A stretch of DNA of 64,000 nucleotides, taken from assembly GCF_013249045.1 (NCBI RefSeq), contig NZ_JABRWP010000002.1, positions 1 through 64,000 on the forward strand, read 5' to 3'. The position numbers and the translations under genes were made by a program. The first letter of the stretch is position 1; each line of letters opens with the position of its first letter. Positions 13,601 through 23,722 of the stretch are shown here, piece after piece. This DNA is from Winogradskyella eckloniae. GTDB lineage: Bacteria; Bacteroidota; Bacteroidia; Flavobacteriales; Flavobacteriaceae. Under the pieces are notes generated by a model that saw only the letters and a list, made by a program, of their open reading frames with translations, did not search any database and was not told the origin of the DNA.

Positions 13601-15718
13601 TTATTTATGCAATTTTAACTGTATCCGTTTCCTACTCACATCAACCTCTAAAACCTTTACAATAATTTGTTGATGTAAATGCACATGCTCATTCACATCT
13701 TTTACAAAACTATCGGATAAATTAGACACATGGATTAAGCCACTTTCCTTTATACCAATATCTACAAAACAGCCAAAATTGGTAATGTTATTGACAATAC
13801 CTGGCAATAATTGCCCTTCATGCAAATCCGTTATGGTTTTTATGTTTTGATTAAAAGTAAATGCCTTGGCCGTTTCTCTTATATCTAATCCTGGTTTTTC
13901 AAGCTCTTTTATAATATCTTTAAGCGTCAACAAACCAACACCTTCAGAGACATATTTTTTTAAATCTATATGTTGAAGAATGGCTTTATTACCAATTAAA
14001 TCTTCAAGTGAAACACCCTCATCTTTTGCCATTTGTTTTACCATCGTGTAGCGCTCAGGATGCACAGCAGAATCATCCAATGGGTTTTTAGCGCCTTTTA
14101 TTCTTAAAAAGGCTGCACTTTGCTCAAATGCTTTGCCGCCTAATCGTGGCACTTTTAATAAGTCTTTTCGCGATTTAAAAACACCATGTTCTGTTCTGTA
14201 ATTAAAAATGTTTTCGGCTAATTTTGGGCCTATACCAGAAACATAACTTAATAAAGGTTGACTGGCAGAATTGATATTAACGCCAACCGCATTCACACAA
14301 TGTTCTACAACGGTATCCAATTGCTTTTGAAGTTTAGTTTGGTCCACATCGTGCTGATATTGCCCAACTCCAATAGATTTGGCATCAATTTTTACCAATT
14401 CGGCCAAAGGATCTTGTAAGCGTCGTCCAATAGACACCGAACCTCTAACGGTTACATCATAATTAGGAAATTCATCGCGCGCAATTTTTGATGCCGAATA
14501 AATACTTGCACCTGCTTCACTGACTACAAATACCTGAATCTCATTTTTAAATTGAATTTTACGAATCAAGGCTTCCGTTTCTCTTGATGCTGTTCCGTTT
14601 CCTATAGCAATGGCTTCAATTTTATAAGCTTCTGCTAGACTAGAAATCTTTTTTATGGCGCCTATACTATCGTTTTTTGGCGCATGCGGATAAATGGTTT
14701 CGTTGTGCTTTAAATTGCCTTGCGCATCTAAACAAACCACTTTACAACCTGTTCTAAAACCAGGATCTATAGCGAGTACACGTTTTTCGCCAATTGGCGA
14801 ACCTAATAATAATTGTTTTAGGTTTTTAGCAAAAACAGTAATGGCAGATGCATCTGCTTTTTCTTTAGCATTAGTTAAAGCTTCATTACTTAACGACGGA
14901 AAAAGTAAACGTTTATAAGCATCTGAAATGGCCAACTCTATTTGGTCTGCACAAGCATTATTACTGCGTATTATTTTATGATCAATACGTTCTAAAACTC
15001 TAATTTCATCAACTTCAATTTTCACACGAATATAACCTTCGCTTTCGGCTCTTAATATGGCTAGTAATCTGTGGGAAGGAATTCGGTTTAAACTTTCCGA
15101 CCAATCAAAATAATCTCTAAATTTTTGTGCTTTGTCATCTGTAGATTTAGACTTAACAACTTTAGTGCTTATTTGAGCGCGACGTTCTAGTTCGTTGCGC
15201 AATATATTTCTAATATCAGTACGTTCATTGAGCCATTCGGCTATAATATGTCTGGCACCTTCTAAAGCCTCTTCTGTAGTTGAGACGTCGCCATTTACGT
15301 ATTTATACGCAATAGATTCTATATCATTAGCATTTTGACTCATGATGATTTTAGCCAAAGATTCTAAACCATGTTTACGAGCCGTTTCTGCTTTTGTTTT
15401 TCGTTTTTTCTTAAAGGGTAGGTATAAATCTTCAAGCGTTATTAAATCTTGAGTTTTTGCGATTTTTTGTTTGAGGTCTTCCGTTAAAATAGCTTGTTCT
15501 TCTAAGGCTTTTAAAATTGCTAGTTTTCGTTTTTCTAAAGCTTCAAATTGCTCTTTAAACTTAACGATATTTCCAACTTGTACTTCGTCTAAATTCCCTG
15601 TGGTTTCTTTTCTATAGCGCGAAATAAATGGAATGGTGCAGTCTTGGTTTAAAAGTTCAACTGTATTTTTTATACTAATCTCAGATAATTGAGTGTTTAG
15701 GGCAATGTATTTTATCAT
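13601..15718 (-). CDS. tex: Tex-family RNA-binding transcription accessory protein
   Basis: 705 residues. The order of domains fits Tex: helical N-terminal region (QDCTIPFISRYRKE near residue 30), YqgF/RNase H-like domain around 320-420 (RVLAIDPGFRTGCK, IAIGNGTASRETE), helix-hairpin-helix region about 480-560 (VNINSASQPLL, SGIGPKLAENI) and a C-terminal S1 domain about 630-700 (NFGCFVDIGIKESGLIHVS). It acts in the cytoplasm on nucleic acids and transcription. It begins 14 bp after the preceding gene on the same strand, the end of an apparent metG-tex run. Confident. Confidence 0.95.
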   Translation of the reverse strand: MIKYIALNTQLSEISIKNTVELLNQDCTIPFISRYRKETTGNLDEVQVGNIVKFKEQFEALEKRKLAILKALEEQAILTEDLKQKIAKTQDLITLEDLYLPFKKKRKTKAETARKHGLESLAKIIMSQNANDIESIAYKYVNGDVSTTEEALEGARHIIAEWLNERTDIRNILRNELERRAQISTKVVKSKSTDDKAQKFRDYFDWSESLNRIPSHRLLAILRAESEGYIRVKIEVDEIRVLERIDHKIIRSNNACADQIELAISDAYKRLLFPSLSNEALTNAKEKADASAITVFAKNLKQLLLGSPIGEKRVLAIDPGFRTGCKVVCLDAQGNLKHNETIYPHAPKNDSIGAIKKISSLAEAYKIEAIAIGNGTASRETEALIRKIQFKNEIQVFVVSEAGASIYSASKIARDEFPNYDVTVRGSVSIGRRLQDPLAELVKIDAKSIGVGQYQHDVDQTKLQKQLDTVVEHCVNAVGVNINSASQPLLSYVSGIGPKLAENIFNYRTEHGVFKSRKDLLKVPRLGGKAFEQSAAFLRIKGAKNPLDDSAVHPERYTMVKQMAKDEGVSLEDLIGNKAILQHIDLKKYVSEGVGLLTLKDIIKELEKPGLDIRETAKAFTFNQNIKTITDLHEGQLLPGIVNNITNFGCFVDIGIKESGLIHVSNLSDSFVKDVNEHVHLHQQIIVKVLEVDVSRKRIQLKLHK

Positions 15719-15732
15719 TGTAAAATATAGAA

Positions 15733-17169
15733 TTAAAAAGTAAGGTATTTGTAAATCTTTGAATCTTCATCAAAATAACCAAGTACATATGAGCCGTTGG
15801 CTTTAAAAATAGATTTAAAGGCGAAGCTTGTCTTCGGTTTACTTTCTATATAGGCATTGATAATATCAAAGTGGTTTTTAGGTATTGTACCAGAAATACT
15901 CGTCAAGTCGTTATTAAATAAACATTCTATTCGCGTAGATTTTGTTTTCGTGTAAGTTAAAAAATTAGTGGTTAATAGTGAGGTAGAAATGCCTACCATA
16001 ATACCACCAAGTGCACCACCATACAACATCATAAAAGCAGATGTGGTCATGGTTTCGCTACTACCTAAGGTCACTACATAGTTCCCATTGTTTTTGTAAA
16101 CGCTTAAACCTGCGTTAGAATTGGATACTTTTTTTAAAAACTGTTTGGTCTTATCGAGTTCTCGATAACTCTGAAAATCTCCACCTTCTAAAATAATAGG
16201 AGTATTTTTAAACGCAATGGAGTCCTTATCTGAAATAACTATGCGTTTTAATAAAGCCTTAGAATTGATATCAAAAACCGAAAAATCGAGTGTTTCTTTA
16301 GCGACATATATAGTGTACAAACGACTGTCTAAAATAAAGGAATTTGATTTTATACTATGGTCTTTTTTATCAAATGACGGTTTAGGAAAACGATGATACG
16401 CAGTATCTTTTGTGTCTAAATCTATAGTAATAAGTGTGGTTGATATGGCATCAACATCATTGGTTAAAATGAGTTGGTCTCCATCTAAATACAGTTTGTT
16501 TTTTTGAATAACTTGCTCTAAAGAAGTTGGCTCACCATGATGTATTAAAGAGACATCTGGTAACTCATATCCACCATCTAAAATTCTATTTAAGTCCGTT
16601 TTAAAACCGTTATAGGTTTTTAATTCTATGTGCGAAAAATCAAAAGTGTCTTCCGAATGTTCCTCGTGATTGTGAAGCTTATATAACTTTAATTTTGAAG
16701 ATCGTTTTACGGTAGAAAGTAAGTAAATAGTCGATTTGTATTCAAATGTGCCTAATAAGGTTTCAGATTTTAAAGGGATATTTAATTTATTTGAAAACTG
16801 AAATCCCGAAGTCTCAAAATTTAAGGTTAAGGCACTAAATTTGGTACCATAATCATTCTGAAAAAATAGCGTGTATGCGTCGCCATGTATTGAAGTGCCA
16901 AAATAATTGTGTTTGTATTTTGGAAGCACTTCTGTTCTAAAGGTATTTTTTAAAACACCTTCTTGGTTATACTTATGCGCAACGATAAATGTTGTATATC
17001 TAAAAAACACAACGAGTTCGTTTGTTTCAGGATTAATGACCTGAATCACTTGCCGCAATGTTTTATCATGAGATTGCTCATGGGTATCAATGTGAAACCA
17101 TTCGGTTTGCGCATTTAAAGATGGAACACTAATACTTACGAATAACAAAAACAGGAAGATGAATCTCAT
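15733..17169 (-). CDS. Exported hypothetical protein
   Basis: 478 residues from the ATG at 17167-17169, where a clean signal peptide begins (MRFIFLFLLFVSISVPSLNAQ). An in-frame start 72 bp upstream would bury it and is rejected. The mature part is rich in Tyr, Lys and Thr with repeated strand-like patterns and could be a beta-propeller-like fold. A small Gly-rich hydrophobic stretch (MMLYGGALGGIMVGIS) near residue 400 might be a membrane-interacting or plug segment. No family recognised. Sits between the 17231 gene and tex with short gaps, so probably in one transcript. Confidence 0.75.
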   Translation of the reverse strand: MRFIFLFLLFVSISVPSLNAQTEWFHIDTHEQSHDKTLRQVIQVINPETNELVVFFRYTTFIVAHKYNQEGVLKNTFRTEVLPKYKHNYFGTSIHGDAYTLFFQNDYGTKFSALTLNFETSGFQFSNKLNIPLKSETLLGTFEYKSTIYLLSTVKRSSKLKLYKLHNHEEHSEDTFDFSHIELKTYNGFKTDLNRILDGGYELPDVSLIHHGEPTSLEQVIQKNKLYLDGDQLILTNDVDAISTTLITIDLDTKDTAYHRFPKPSFDKKDHSIKSNSFILDSRLYTIYVAKETLDFSVFDINSKALLKRIVISDKDSIAFKNTPIILEGGDFQSYRELDKTKQFLKKVSNSNAGLSVYKNNGNYVVTLGSSETMTTSAFMMLYGGALGGIMVGISTSLLTTNFLTYTKTKSTRIECLFNNDLTSISGTIPKNHFDIINAYIESKPKTSFAFKSIFKANGSYVLGYFDEDSKIYKYLTF

Positions 17170-17230
17170 CGCTTTTCTATGGGTTTTGAAACCATGAAAT
17201 TTAACGATTAAATAGAAAGGAAACAAATGC

Positions 17231-17602
17231 TTATTGACCAAAATAATTTCTAAGCATCATTTCATATGAAGCGTATTTATTAGAAATTTCTTTTATCTGT
17301 TCTAAGGCTTGTTCTATTTTATGTCGCTCATGATACGCTGATGCTGAACCTCCAGAAATTAAACCAACAACTAAAGTTAGTAATCCAGATTTTGTTTCAA
17401 TAGCATCTAAATTTAAACTGGGAATGGTTTTGATGTAATTGAGTATAAAGTCGTCATCAATGTTCTCAAACAGATAAGCTTTTATCTCCTCGTTATATTG
17501 AGCAAAAGCCTCAATCTCTGGCATATTACCTTTAGTTCTAATAAGGCGCTCTGCCTGAGCCTGTAAATCTATAACTTGTCTTAATATGGAAGGTTTAGAC
17601 AT
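17231..17602 (-). CDS. Small conserved hypothetical protein
   Basis: 123 residues, mainly helical, soluble except for a short glycine-rich hydrophobic stretch (LLTLVVGLISGGSASAYH) in the middle. No family recognised. Its ATG overlaps the metG stop by one base (TAATG), implying translational coupling to the methionyl-tRNA synthetase gene. No evidence for a role in translation beyond this position. Confidence 0.75.
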   Translation of the reverse strand: MSKPSILRQVIDLQAQAERLIRTKGNMPEIEAFAQYNEEIKAYLFENIDDDFILNYIKTIPSLNLDAIETKSGLLTLVVGLISGGSASAYHERHKIEQALEQIKEISNKYASYEMMLRNYFGQ

Positions 17603-19662
17603 TAACTAATCTGCAATCCGTTAGAAACGTTTTGAGTATCAGGATTCACAAATACCAAATTACCACCTTCGTCTTCAGTCATTAAAATCATACCTTGACT
17701 TTCAACACCACGTAAAGCTCTTGGTGCTAAGTTCACTAAAACGGTAACACGTCTTCCAACAACGTCTTCTGGTTTAAAGCTTTCTGCAATACCAGAAACA
17801 ATAGTACGTGTATCAATACCTGTATCTACTTTTAAAACTAAAAGCTTTTTGGTTTTAGGCATTTTTTCGGCTTCGAGAATAGTACCAACACGTAAGTCTA
17901 ATTTGGTAAAATCTTCAAAGGTAATTTCTTCTTTTTGTGGTTCTGTTACCTTATTTGCTGCTTCGTTGGCTTTTTTACTGGCTTCTAGTTTTTCTAGTTG
18001 CGCTTCTATGGTTTTGTCTTCAATTTTAGAGAATAATAATTCGCCTTTATTGATTTTATGATTCGCAGGAATTAGGATGTCTTTAATTGAAATATCGTCC
18101 CATTGAGATTCTGAATCTAGTTCAGAATGACAAAGAATTGATTTTAGTTTGTTAGACGTAAACGGTAAAAACGGTTCAGATAACACCGCTAAAGCAGATG
18201 CGATTTGCAAGGCAACAAACATCACGGTTTTAGTGCGCGCTTCGTCTGTTTTAATGGTTTTCCAAGGTTCTTCGTCTGCTAAATATTTGTTTCCTAGTCG
18301 TGCTAAATTCATTAATTCTTGGCTCGCTTCTCTAAAGCGGTAACGCTCAATAGAACTAGAAATAACAGCAGGATACGCTTTTACAGCAGCCAAAGTTTCT
18401 TCGTCTATTGTAGAATACTCCGAAGGTTCTGGGATAACACCTTCGTAATATTTGTTAGTTAAAACGACAACACGGTTTATAAAATTTCCGAATATAGCCA
18501 CCAATTCATTATTGTTTCTGGCTTGGAAATCTTTCCATGTAAAATCATTATCCTTAGATTCTGGTGCATTAGCGGTTAAAGCATAACGCAACACATCTTG
18601 TTGATTCGGAAAATCTATTAAATACTCTGGTAACCAAACGGCCCAGTTTTTAGAGGTAGACAATTTTTTGCCTTCTAAATTTAAAAATTCGTTAGCAGGT
18701 ACATTATCTGGTAAAATATAAGAACCTTCGGCTTTTAACATGGATGGGAAAATAATACAGTGAAATACAATATTATCTTTTCCAATGAAATGTACGAGTT
18801 TTGTGTTGTCGTCTTTCCAGTAATCTTCCCAATTTTTGCCTTCGCGTGCAGCCCATTCTTTAGTAGAAGAGATGTAACCAATTGGTGCATCAAACCAAAC
18901 GTAAAGCACTTTACCTTCGCCACCTTCTACAGGTACCGGAATTCCCCAATCTAAATCTCTTGTTACTGCTCTTGGTCTTAAACCATCATCTACCCAAGAT
19001 TTTACTTGTCCGTAAACATTAGGTTTCCAGTCTTTTTTATGACCTTTTAAAATCCATTCGCGTAAAAACGCTTCGTGTTTATTAAGTGGTAAAAACCAGT
19101 GTTTTGTTTCTTTTAAAGTTGGTACATTACCTGTTATGGCAGATTTAGGGTTAATTAAATCTGTTGCATTTAGGCTTGTGCCACAGTTTTCGCACTGATC
19201 ACCATAAGCTTCTTCATTGCCACATTTTGGGCATGTACCAGTTACAAAACGATCGGCTAAAAACTGGTTCGCTTCCGCATCGTAAAGTTGCTCAGTTACT
19301 TCTTCTACAAATTCATTTTTGTCGTAAAGGGTTTTAAAAAACTCTTGAGCCGTATCATGATGAATTTTTGCAGATGTGCGCGAGTAATTATCAAAAGTGA
19401 TACCAAAATCCTCAAAAGATTGCTTAATGATGGCATGATATTTATCTACGATGTCCTGTGGTGTAACCCCTTCTTTTTTTGCTTTTATGGTAATAGGTAC
19501 ACCATGCTCATCACTACCACAAATAAAGGCAACATCATTACCTGTTAAACGCATATAACGTGCATAAATATCTGCTGGTACATAAACACCTGCTAAATGG
19601 CCAATATGTATTGGGCCGTTTGTATAAGGGAGTGCTGCTGTGATGGTATATCTTTTTGACAT
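17602..19662 (-). CDS. metG: Methionine--tRNA ligase
   Basis: 686 residues. Class I synthetase motifs: HIGH at 19-22 ([10 protein letters not shown]), a KMSKS-like KKLSTSK near 335, and a zinc knuckle with four cysteines near 145-165 (CPKCGNE, CENCG). A C-terminal tRNA-binding domain spans about 580-686 ([20 protein letters not shown]), the dimerising form. It charges tRNA-Met in the cytoplasm. Oddity: residues about 508-522 ([14 protein letters not shown]) are encoded by a palindromic repeat inserted in frame between the anticodon-binding region and the linker, see 18101-18135. First gene of an apparent operon reaching tex. Confidence 0.96.
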   Translation of the reverse strand: MSKRYTITAALPYTNGPIHIGHLAGVYVPADIYARYMRLTGNDVAFICGSDEHGVPITIKAKKEGVTPQDIVDKYHAIIKQSFEDFGITFDNYSRTSAKIHHDTAQEFFKTLYDKNEFVEEVTEQLYDAEANQFLADRFVTGTCPKCGNEEAYGDQCENCGTSLNATDLINPKSAITGNVPTLKETKHWFLPLNKHEAFLREWILKGHKKDWKPNVYGQVKSWVDDGLRPRAVTRDLDWGIPVPVEGGEGKVLYVWFDAPIGYISSTKEWAAREGKNWEDYWKDDNTKLVHFIGKDNIVFHCIIFPSMLKAEGSYILPDNVPANEFLNLEGKKLSTSKNWAVWLPEYLIDFPNQQDVLRYALTANAPESKDNDFTWKDFQARNNNELVAIFGNFINRVVVLTNKYYEGVIPEPSEYSTIDEETLAAVKAYPAVISSSIERYRFREASQELMNLARLGNKYLADEEPWKTIKTDEARTKTVMFVALQIASALAVLSEPFLPFTSNKLKSILCHSELDSESQWDDISIKDILIPANHKINKGELLFSKIEDKTIEAQLEKLEASKKANEAANKVTEPQKEEITFEDFTKLDLRVGTILEAEKMPKTKKLLVLKVDTGIDTRTIVSGIAESFKPEDVVGRRVTVLVNLAPRALRGVESQGMILMTEDEGGNLVFVNPDTQNVSNGLQIS
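18101..18135. repeat. Palindromic repeat inserted in frame within metG
   Basis: Perfect 8-bp arms ATTCTGAA (18108-18115) and TTCAGAAT (18121-18128) around TCTAG, in the longer context of a GTCATTCTGAAC..GATTCAGAATCTCA type element that I know as a dispersed palindrome in Bacteroidota genomes. In metG it encodes [10 protein letters not shown], keeping the frame. Confidence 0.6.
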
Positions 19663-19755
19663 GGTCTTACTTTTTTAAAGCACAAAAGTAAACATTTTGT
19701 AGTGTGATTTATAATGAATTGTTGAAACGATTTGTCGAAAAAAACTGAAATCATT

Positions 19756-19784
19756 TTGTAGTATTATGAATTATGTTAAATTTA
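19756..19784 (+). promoter_or_regulatory. Candidate promoter of the lipoprotein gene
   Basis: TTG (19756-19758), 18 bp, then TAAATTTA (19777-19784), one base off TAnnTTTG. Its position supports the ATG at 19811 rather than the in-frame ATG at 19766. Confidence 0.4.
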
Positions 19785-19810
19785 CGTGCTTAACCTATAA
19801 ATCATTAAAA

Positions 19811-20407
19811 ATGAAAATCTTAAAACAAATTATTTTAGTGTTTACCCTTAGTGCAATGTCTTTTTCTTGCGGAAGTGATGACGATGGTGGCAGCTCTAAT
19901 AGCAATGGCGTATTAATCTATGGAGATACGGAATATCAGCTAAAGGCTGGAATAATTGAAGATTATGGAGAATACTATGATGGTCTTTATAATTTTGATA
20001 TCTCTTTAGCTACTTCAGAGATTATAGAATCTGATGGAGTACCAGTTCCTGAAGATAATATATTCTCTGGTGTTTATTTTGAATTATTTACAAGTAATTC
20101 ATCTGATTTAGCAGAAGGGACGTATGCTTTTGGTGATAATGTAGAAGTAAATAGTTATACGTATGCAAATTTATTTATTGATAGCTCAATAGAAAATAAT
20201 AACGCTATTTCAATCAATTCAGGTACGTTTACGGTATTAGAAAATGGTTCAACGTACGAGTTTTCATTCCAAGGAACGTCATCTGACGGAACGTCTTTCT
20301 CTGGAAGTTACACAGGTTCTTTACAATCATATGATTATACAGATGAATTTGATAGACCAGCAACAACGTCAAGTGTTAAAACTAGCGGAAGAGCGTTTAG
20401 AAAATAA
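19811..20407 (+). CDS. Hypothetical lipoprotein
   Basis: 198 residues. The signal peptide MKILKQIILVFTLSAMSFSC ends at a lipobox Cys followed by GSDDDGG, an acidic run like the lipoprotein export signal that directs Bacteroidota lipoproteins to the cell surface. The mature part is beta-rich and acidic with many Ser/Thr/Gly (SGTFTVLENGSTYEFSF, GSYTGSLQSYDY), a small beta-barrel-like fold often seen in flavobacterial surface lipoproteins of unknown role. Start chosen at 19811, because the upstream ATG at 19766 lies ahead of the candidate -7 box. Followed by a shared terminator. Confidence 0.75.
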   Translation: MKILKQIILVFTLSAMSFSCGSDDDGGSSNSNGVLIYGDTEYQLKAGIIEDYGEYYDGLYNFDISLATSEIIESDGVPVPEDNIFSGVYFELFTSNSSDLAEGTYAFGDNVEVNSYTYANLFIDSSIENNNAISINSGTFTVLENGSTYEFSFQGTSSDGTSFSGSYTGSLQSYDYTDEFDRPATTSSVKTSGRAFRK

Positions 20408-20434
20408 TAGGTCATTAATAATAACCTATAAAAG

Positions 20435-20464
20435 AGGCTACTTATTTTAAGTGGCCTTTTTTTT
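20435..20464. terminator. Bidirectional rho-independent terminator
   Basis: Stem AGGCTACTT (20435-20443) with AAGTGGCCT (20449-20457), one wobble, loop of five, then a T-run. It lies between convergent genes. Confidence 0.75.
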
Positions 20465-22070
20465 ATCTAATTAAGAACGACTTACTGTAATGCTGGTTTC
20501 CAACTGAGATTTTATAAATATACTGACCAATACTCAATTTTTTACCTATAGATTGTTTTATACTAATGCTATTTTCTCCAGCAAAGAGCATGGCATTTTT
20601 AAGTGTACCTATGTCTCTACCCATAAGGTCATATAGTTTTATAACGGTATGTTGCGTATAAGGGTTGGTAATTTTTATGATAGAATCGGTATCTGTGTAT
20701 AACACATAGTGTTTAAATCGGTCACGATTAAAATCATCTAAACTTAACGCATCACAACTAAAGCCAAGATCTACTCTGGCATGGGTCGTATTGAGTAGTG
20801 CTTCATCAACCAAACCACTTTCTATACACAGCCAATTTTCTAATATACTCGCATATACTTCTCTAAAATCTTGAGTAAAGTCTAAATTGCCTTCGCCATC
20901 TCCAACGGTTAAATCAGGATGTGTCCCTACAAAACCATTACCTTCTATAGCTGGTCCAAACAAAAATAATGGTGCTGCTTTGCCATGATCTGTCCCATTC
21001 GATCCATTTTCATAAATACGACGGCCAAATTCACTGATGCTCATGGACAATACCTTATCGTCAAAACCACCTTGGGCTAAATCATCGTAAAATAATTTAA
21101 CAGAATTTGATAGATCTTGTAATAAAGTGCTGTGGTCTGCTAGTTGATTGGCATGCGTGTCAAAACCACCTAAGGTTACCATATACACTTTAGTGCCCAA
21201 ATTTCCTTTGATTAACCTAGCTACAATAGATAATTGTTGGCCAAGCTCTGAGTCCATATAGGCTACAGTATTAGATCCGGCAGAATAGGCATCGTGTATT
21301 GTGCCAGCATATTGGTAGGTGGTATTTGTGGTACCTCTCATAAACTCTAATTGTTCACCGTAAATACAATCCGGAAAACTGGTCATATCATGTACAGTAC
21401 CACTTTGTGCAATGGTTTCTAATTGGTTAGGATTTGCTACAGAAAACGCATAGTTGTTAGAACTACCATCAAATATTAAATTTCCTATACTACCAATTTG
21501 AACAGCAGCAGGAACGGCTGGAGGATTTAATAAATATTCAGGATATATCTCTTCAAAATGCCGTCCTAACCATCCCGAATTTACAGTATTAGTGGGATCT
21601 GCAGACGCCCAAATATCAGAGCCTGCAAAATGCGACTGATTGTGGTTCTCATATCCCACGCCATGCACCACCTTCATCGCGCCATTATCCCATAAATTCA
21701 CTAAATCGGTCATAAAATTTGGGATGCCAAAATCTGGAGTTAAAGCCGTAACATCACTAAGGTTATGCTTTATGGTTGGTCTGTTAAAGGCATAGGTGTC
21801 ATAATCATATATGGGAACAATAGTATTAAGACCATCATTGCCACCTTTGAGCCTAATAATGACAAGAATTCTATCCGATTCTGAGTTGCTTATGGCCGAG
21901 GCAAGCTTTGTGGAAGAAGATGCAGAAAGCGGCATGCCTCCTAACATTATGGTTCCTGCACCAGATAACCCTAAGGCTTGTAAGAAAGAGCGTCGGTTCC
22001 ATTTTTTGTGCTCCATGTCATGAGCATTCATTCCCGATTTAGTTTTAGTTTTGGATTGGTCATTGCACAT
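20463..22070 (-). CDS. DUF1501 family secreted protein with C-terminal sorting-type domain
   Basis: 535 residues. Twin-arginine-like export signal near residue 25 (NRRSFLQALGLSGAGTIML), DUF1501 body (IIRLKGGNDGLNTIVPIYD, HVAG-like NHNQSHFAGSDIW, GGFDTHANQ, SISEFGRR, DHGKAAPLFLFG), a sulfatase/alkaline-phosphatase-like fold. The last ~80 residues (VIKLYDLMGRDIGTL ... GQYIYKISVGNQ) look like a type IX secretion C-terminal sorting domain. Always seen with DUF1800, which here starts upstream (9-bp gap, same strand), so an operon pair. Molecular role not established. Confident on family. Confidence 0.9.
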   Translation of the reverse strand: MCNDQSKTKTKSGMNAHDMEHKKWNRRSFLQALGLSGAGTIMLGGMPLSASSSTKLASAISNSESDRILVIIRLKGGNDGLNTIVPIYDYDTYAFNRPTIKHNLSDVTALTPDFGIPNFMTDLVNLWDNGAMKVVHGVGYENHNQSHFAGSDIWASADPTNTVNSGWLGRHFEEIYPEYLLNPPAVPAAVQIGSIGNLIFDGSSNNYAFSVANPNQLETIAQSGTVHDMTSFPDCIYGEQLEFMRGTTNTTYQYAGTIHDAYSAGSNTVAYMDSELGQQLSIVARLIKGNLGTKVYMVTLGGFDTHANQLADHSTLLQDLSNSVKLFYDDLAQGGFDDKVLSMSISEFGRRIYENGSNGTDHGKAAPLFLFGPAIEGNGFVGTHPDLTVGDGEGNLDFTQDFREVYASILENWLCIESGLVDEALLNTTHARVDLGFSCDALSLDDFNRDRFKHYVLYTDTDSIIKITNPYTQHTVIKLYDLMGRDIGTLKNAMLFAGENSISIKQSIGKKLSIGQYIYKISVGNQHYSKSFLIR

Positions 22071-22079
22071 AATAAGGGC

Positions 22080-23537
22080 TTATTTAAGTTGAAATTCAGG
22101 AATTTTTATAAGATGAATAAGTAAAAGCACAACTTGAAATGGTACAGAATCCCATTGTAAATTCCAGATTTGATTTTCGTAATAATTTTCAGGAAGGTCA
22201 TGTTTAAATACGTCTGTGGCCGTTTGGTAATCTTCGATTGAAAATAATTCTAAAGGCATAAAGCGATCAATGATTGTTTTGGTAACAACATAAGGATCAT
22301 TACTGTTGTCAGAACAATCTATGGCAAAGGTTCTTAATTCTTCATTATAAGTGTTCCAAGTATGCCAGATAAACCATTGTAATATTTCCCAACGACCACC
22401 TAAAGTACTAGAGTTAATCCAATCTTTATCGCCTTGCCAACCTGCAACATCAACAGGCTCAAACATAATCTGTCCAAGTATGCCATTAAAATAAATCATG
22501 GCCTCATAAAAATCTTGTGCTAAACTAAAATTAGTCACCTTGAGATATGAAACCGTCATATCATAAGGGCTTTTTATTTGAATGCCAATGGTTTTTTGAT
22601 CGAAAAAATGTTGACTTTTAAAAAGCGTTCTTAAGATGTTTTCGATATTAAAATCTAAAACAAATTGATTTGCCATGGCAGTAATGATAGCTTCATTTAC
22701 CGTTGGACTCACAAAGTATGTGTATAGTTTTTTGCAAATATGTTGCGCAATAAGTGGTGCTTTTTCTTGAAAAAGTAGGTCTATAACATCATCATAACCC
22801 CAATTACCTGTTTGACCAAAAATGGTTTTATCGGTATCATTAAATGTACTAGCGTCAAAATATATAGGGTAAGTCCAATTTACTCTGTGATTATAGCCAG
22901 TTAAAGCTTTCGACGTTTCTACAATATCATTTTGTGTATACCCATTATCTACACCAAGGGTAAAGAGTTCATAGAGTTCTCTGGCATAATTTTCATTTGG
23001 ACTAAAGCTGGTATTTTCTACACCATTTAGAAAAACAAGCATAGCACTAGTTTTACCTATAGCTCTTACAAAATCTTGAAAATTTCCAAGTGCATGGATT
23101 TCTAAGGTGTTAAAATATTCGTAGAGATGATTGCTTACATAATAATCTTCTAAGCGCGTAACAAAATGGTTACTCCAAAACATGATTAACCGACTCTTTA
23201 AACCCACAGTTTGCATTTGATTGACAAGAGCGATCATCAGTTCGGCTTGATTGGCTTGGGTTTGTTCATCAAAATCTAAACCTAAGTTATTATAGTCGTC
23301 ATTAGTGAATTCTGCCCAAGATGGTGTTGGCCAATGAGGTGCATTTAAAGATGCATTTATAAGCTGATCGATTAAAATATCTGGTGCTAAGGTTAGTGCA
23401 TTTGCTATAGTTGCTTTATTGGCATCATAGCCAATACGTCTATATGCGTGTCTTACACGTTCTTCATTCCAAGGGTTTTCTGTTGACGGAATGTAGGGTT
23501 GTAACGTTGACGTAATACATGATGTAAAAACAGCCAT
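22080..23537 (-). CDS. DUF1800 family protein
   Basis: 485 residues. Typical DUF1800 landmarks: N-terminal HAYRRIGYDAN near residue 30, MFWSNHFVT, NENYARELYELFTLGV, ALTGYNHR and the late GWQGDKDWINSSTL. Partner of the adjacent DUF1501 gene. A short hydrophobic N-terminus with Cys at residue 7 (MAVFTSCITS) could be a degenerate signal peptide or a mis-set start. Probably extracytoplasmic together with its partner. Function unknown. Confidence 0.88.
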   Translation of the reverse strand: MAVFTSCITSTLQPYIPSTENPWNEERVRHAYRRIGYDANKATIANALTLAPDILIDQLINASLNAPHWPTPSWAEFTNDDYNNLGLDFDEQTQANQAELMIALVNQMQTVGLKSRLIMFWSNHFVTRLEDYYVSNHLYEYFNTLEIHALGNFQDFVRAIGKTSAMLVFLNGVENTSFSPNENYARELYELFTLGVDNGYTQNDIVETSKALTGYNHRVNWTYPIYFDASTFNDTDKTIFGQTGNWGYDDVIDLLFQEKAPLIAQHICKKLYTYFVSPTVNEAIITAMANQFVLDFNIENILRTLFKSQHFFDQKTIGIQIKSPYDMTVSYLKVTNFSLAQDFYEAMIYFNGILGQIMFEPVDVAGWQGDKDWINSSTLGGRWEILQWFIWHTWNTYNEELRTFAIDCSDNSNDPYVVTKTIIDRFMPLELFSIEDYQTATDVFKHDLPENYYENQIWNLQWDSVPFQVVLLLIHLIKIPEFQLK

Positions 23538-23722
23538 ATGATTTAGATTTTAAATAGTTCCCTTTTAATAAATTAACTGAAAAGGTATAAAAATATTGAG
23601 AAACCCTTTGTTTATTTACGTTAAATAATTGAATTATAGATGTTTTTGGTTAAAATTTTAATAAAAAATCATTTTAGTTAGAGGTCATCTTTTTCCTTTT
23701 TATATTTACAAAAACTCTATTT

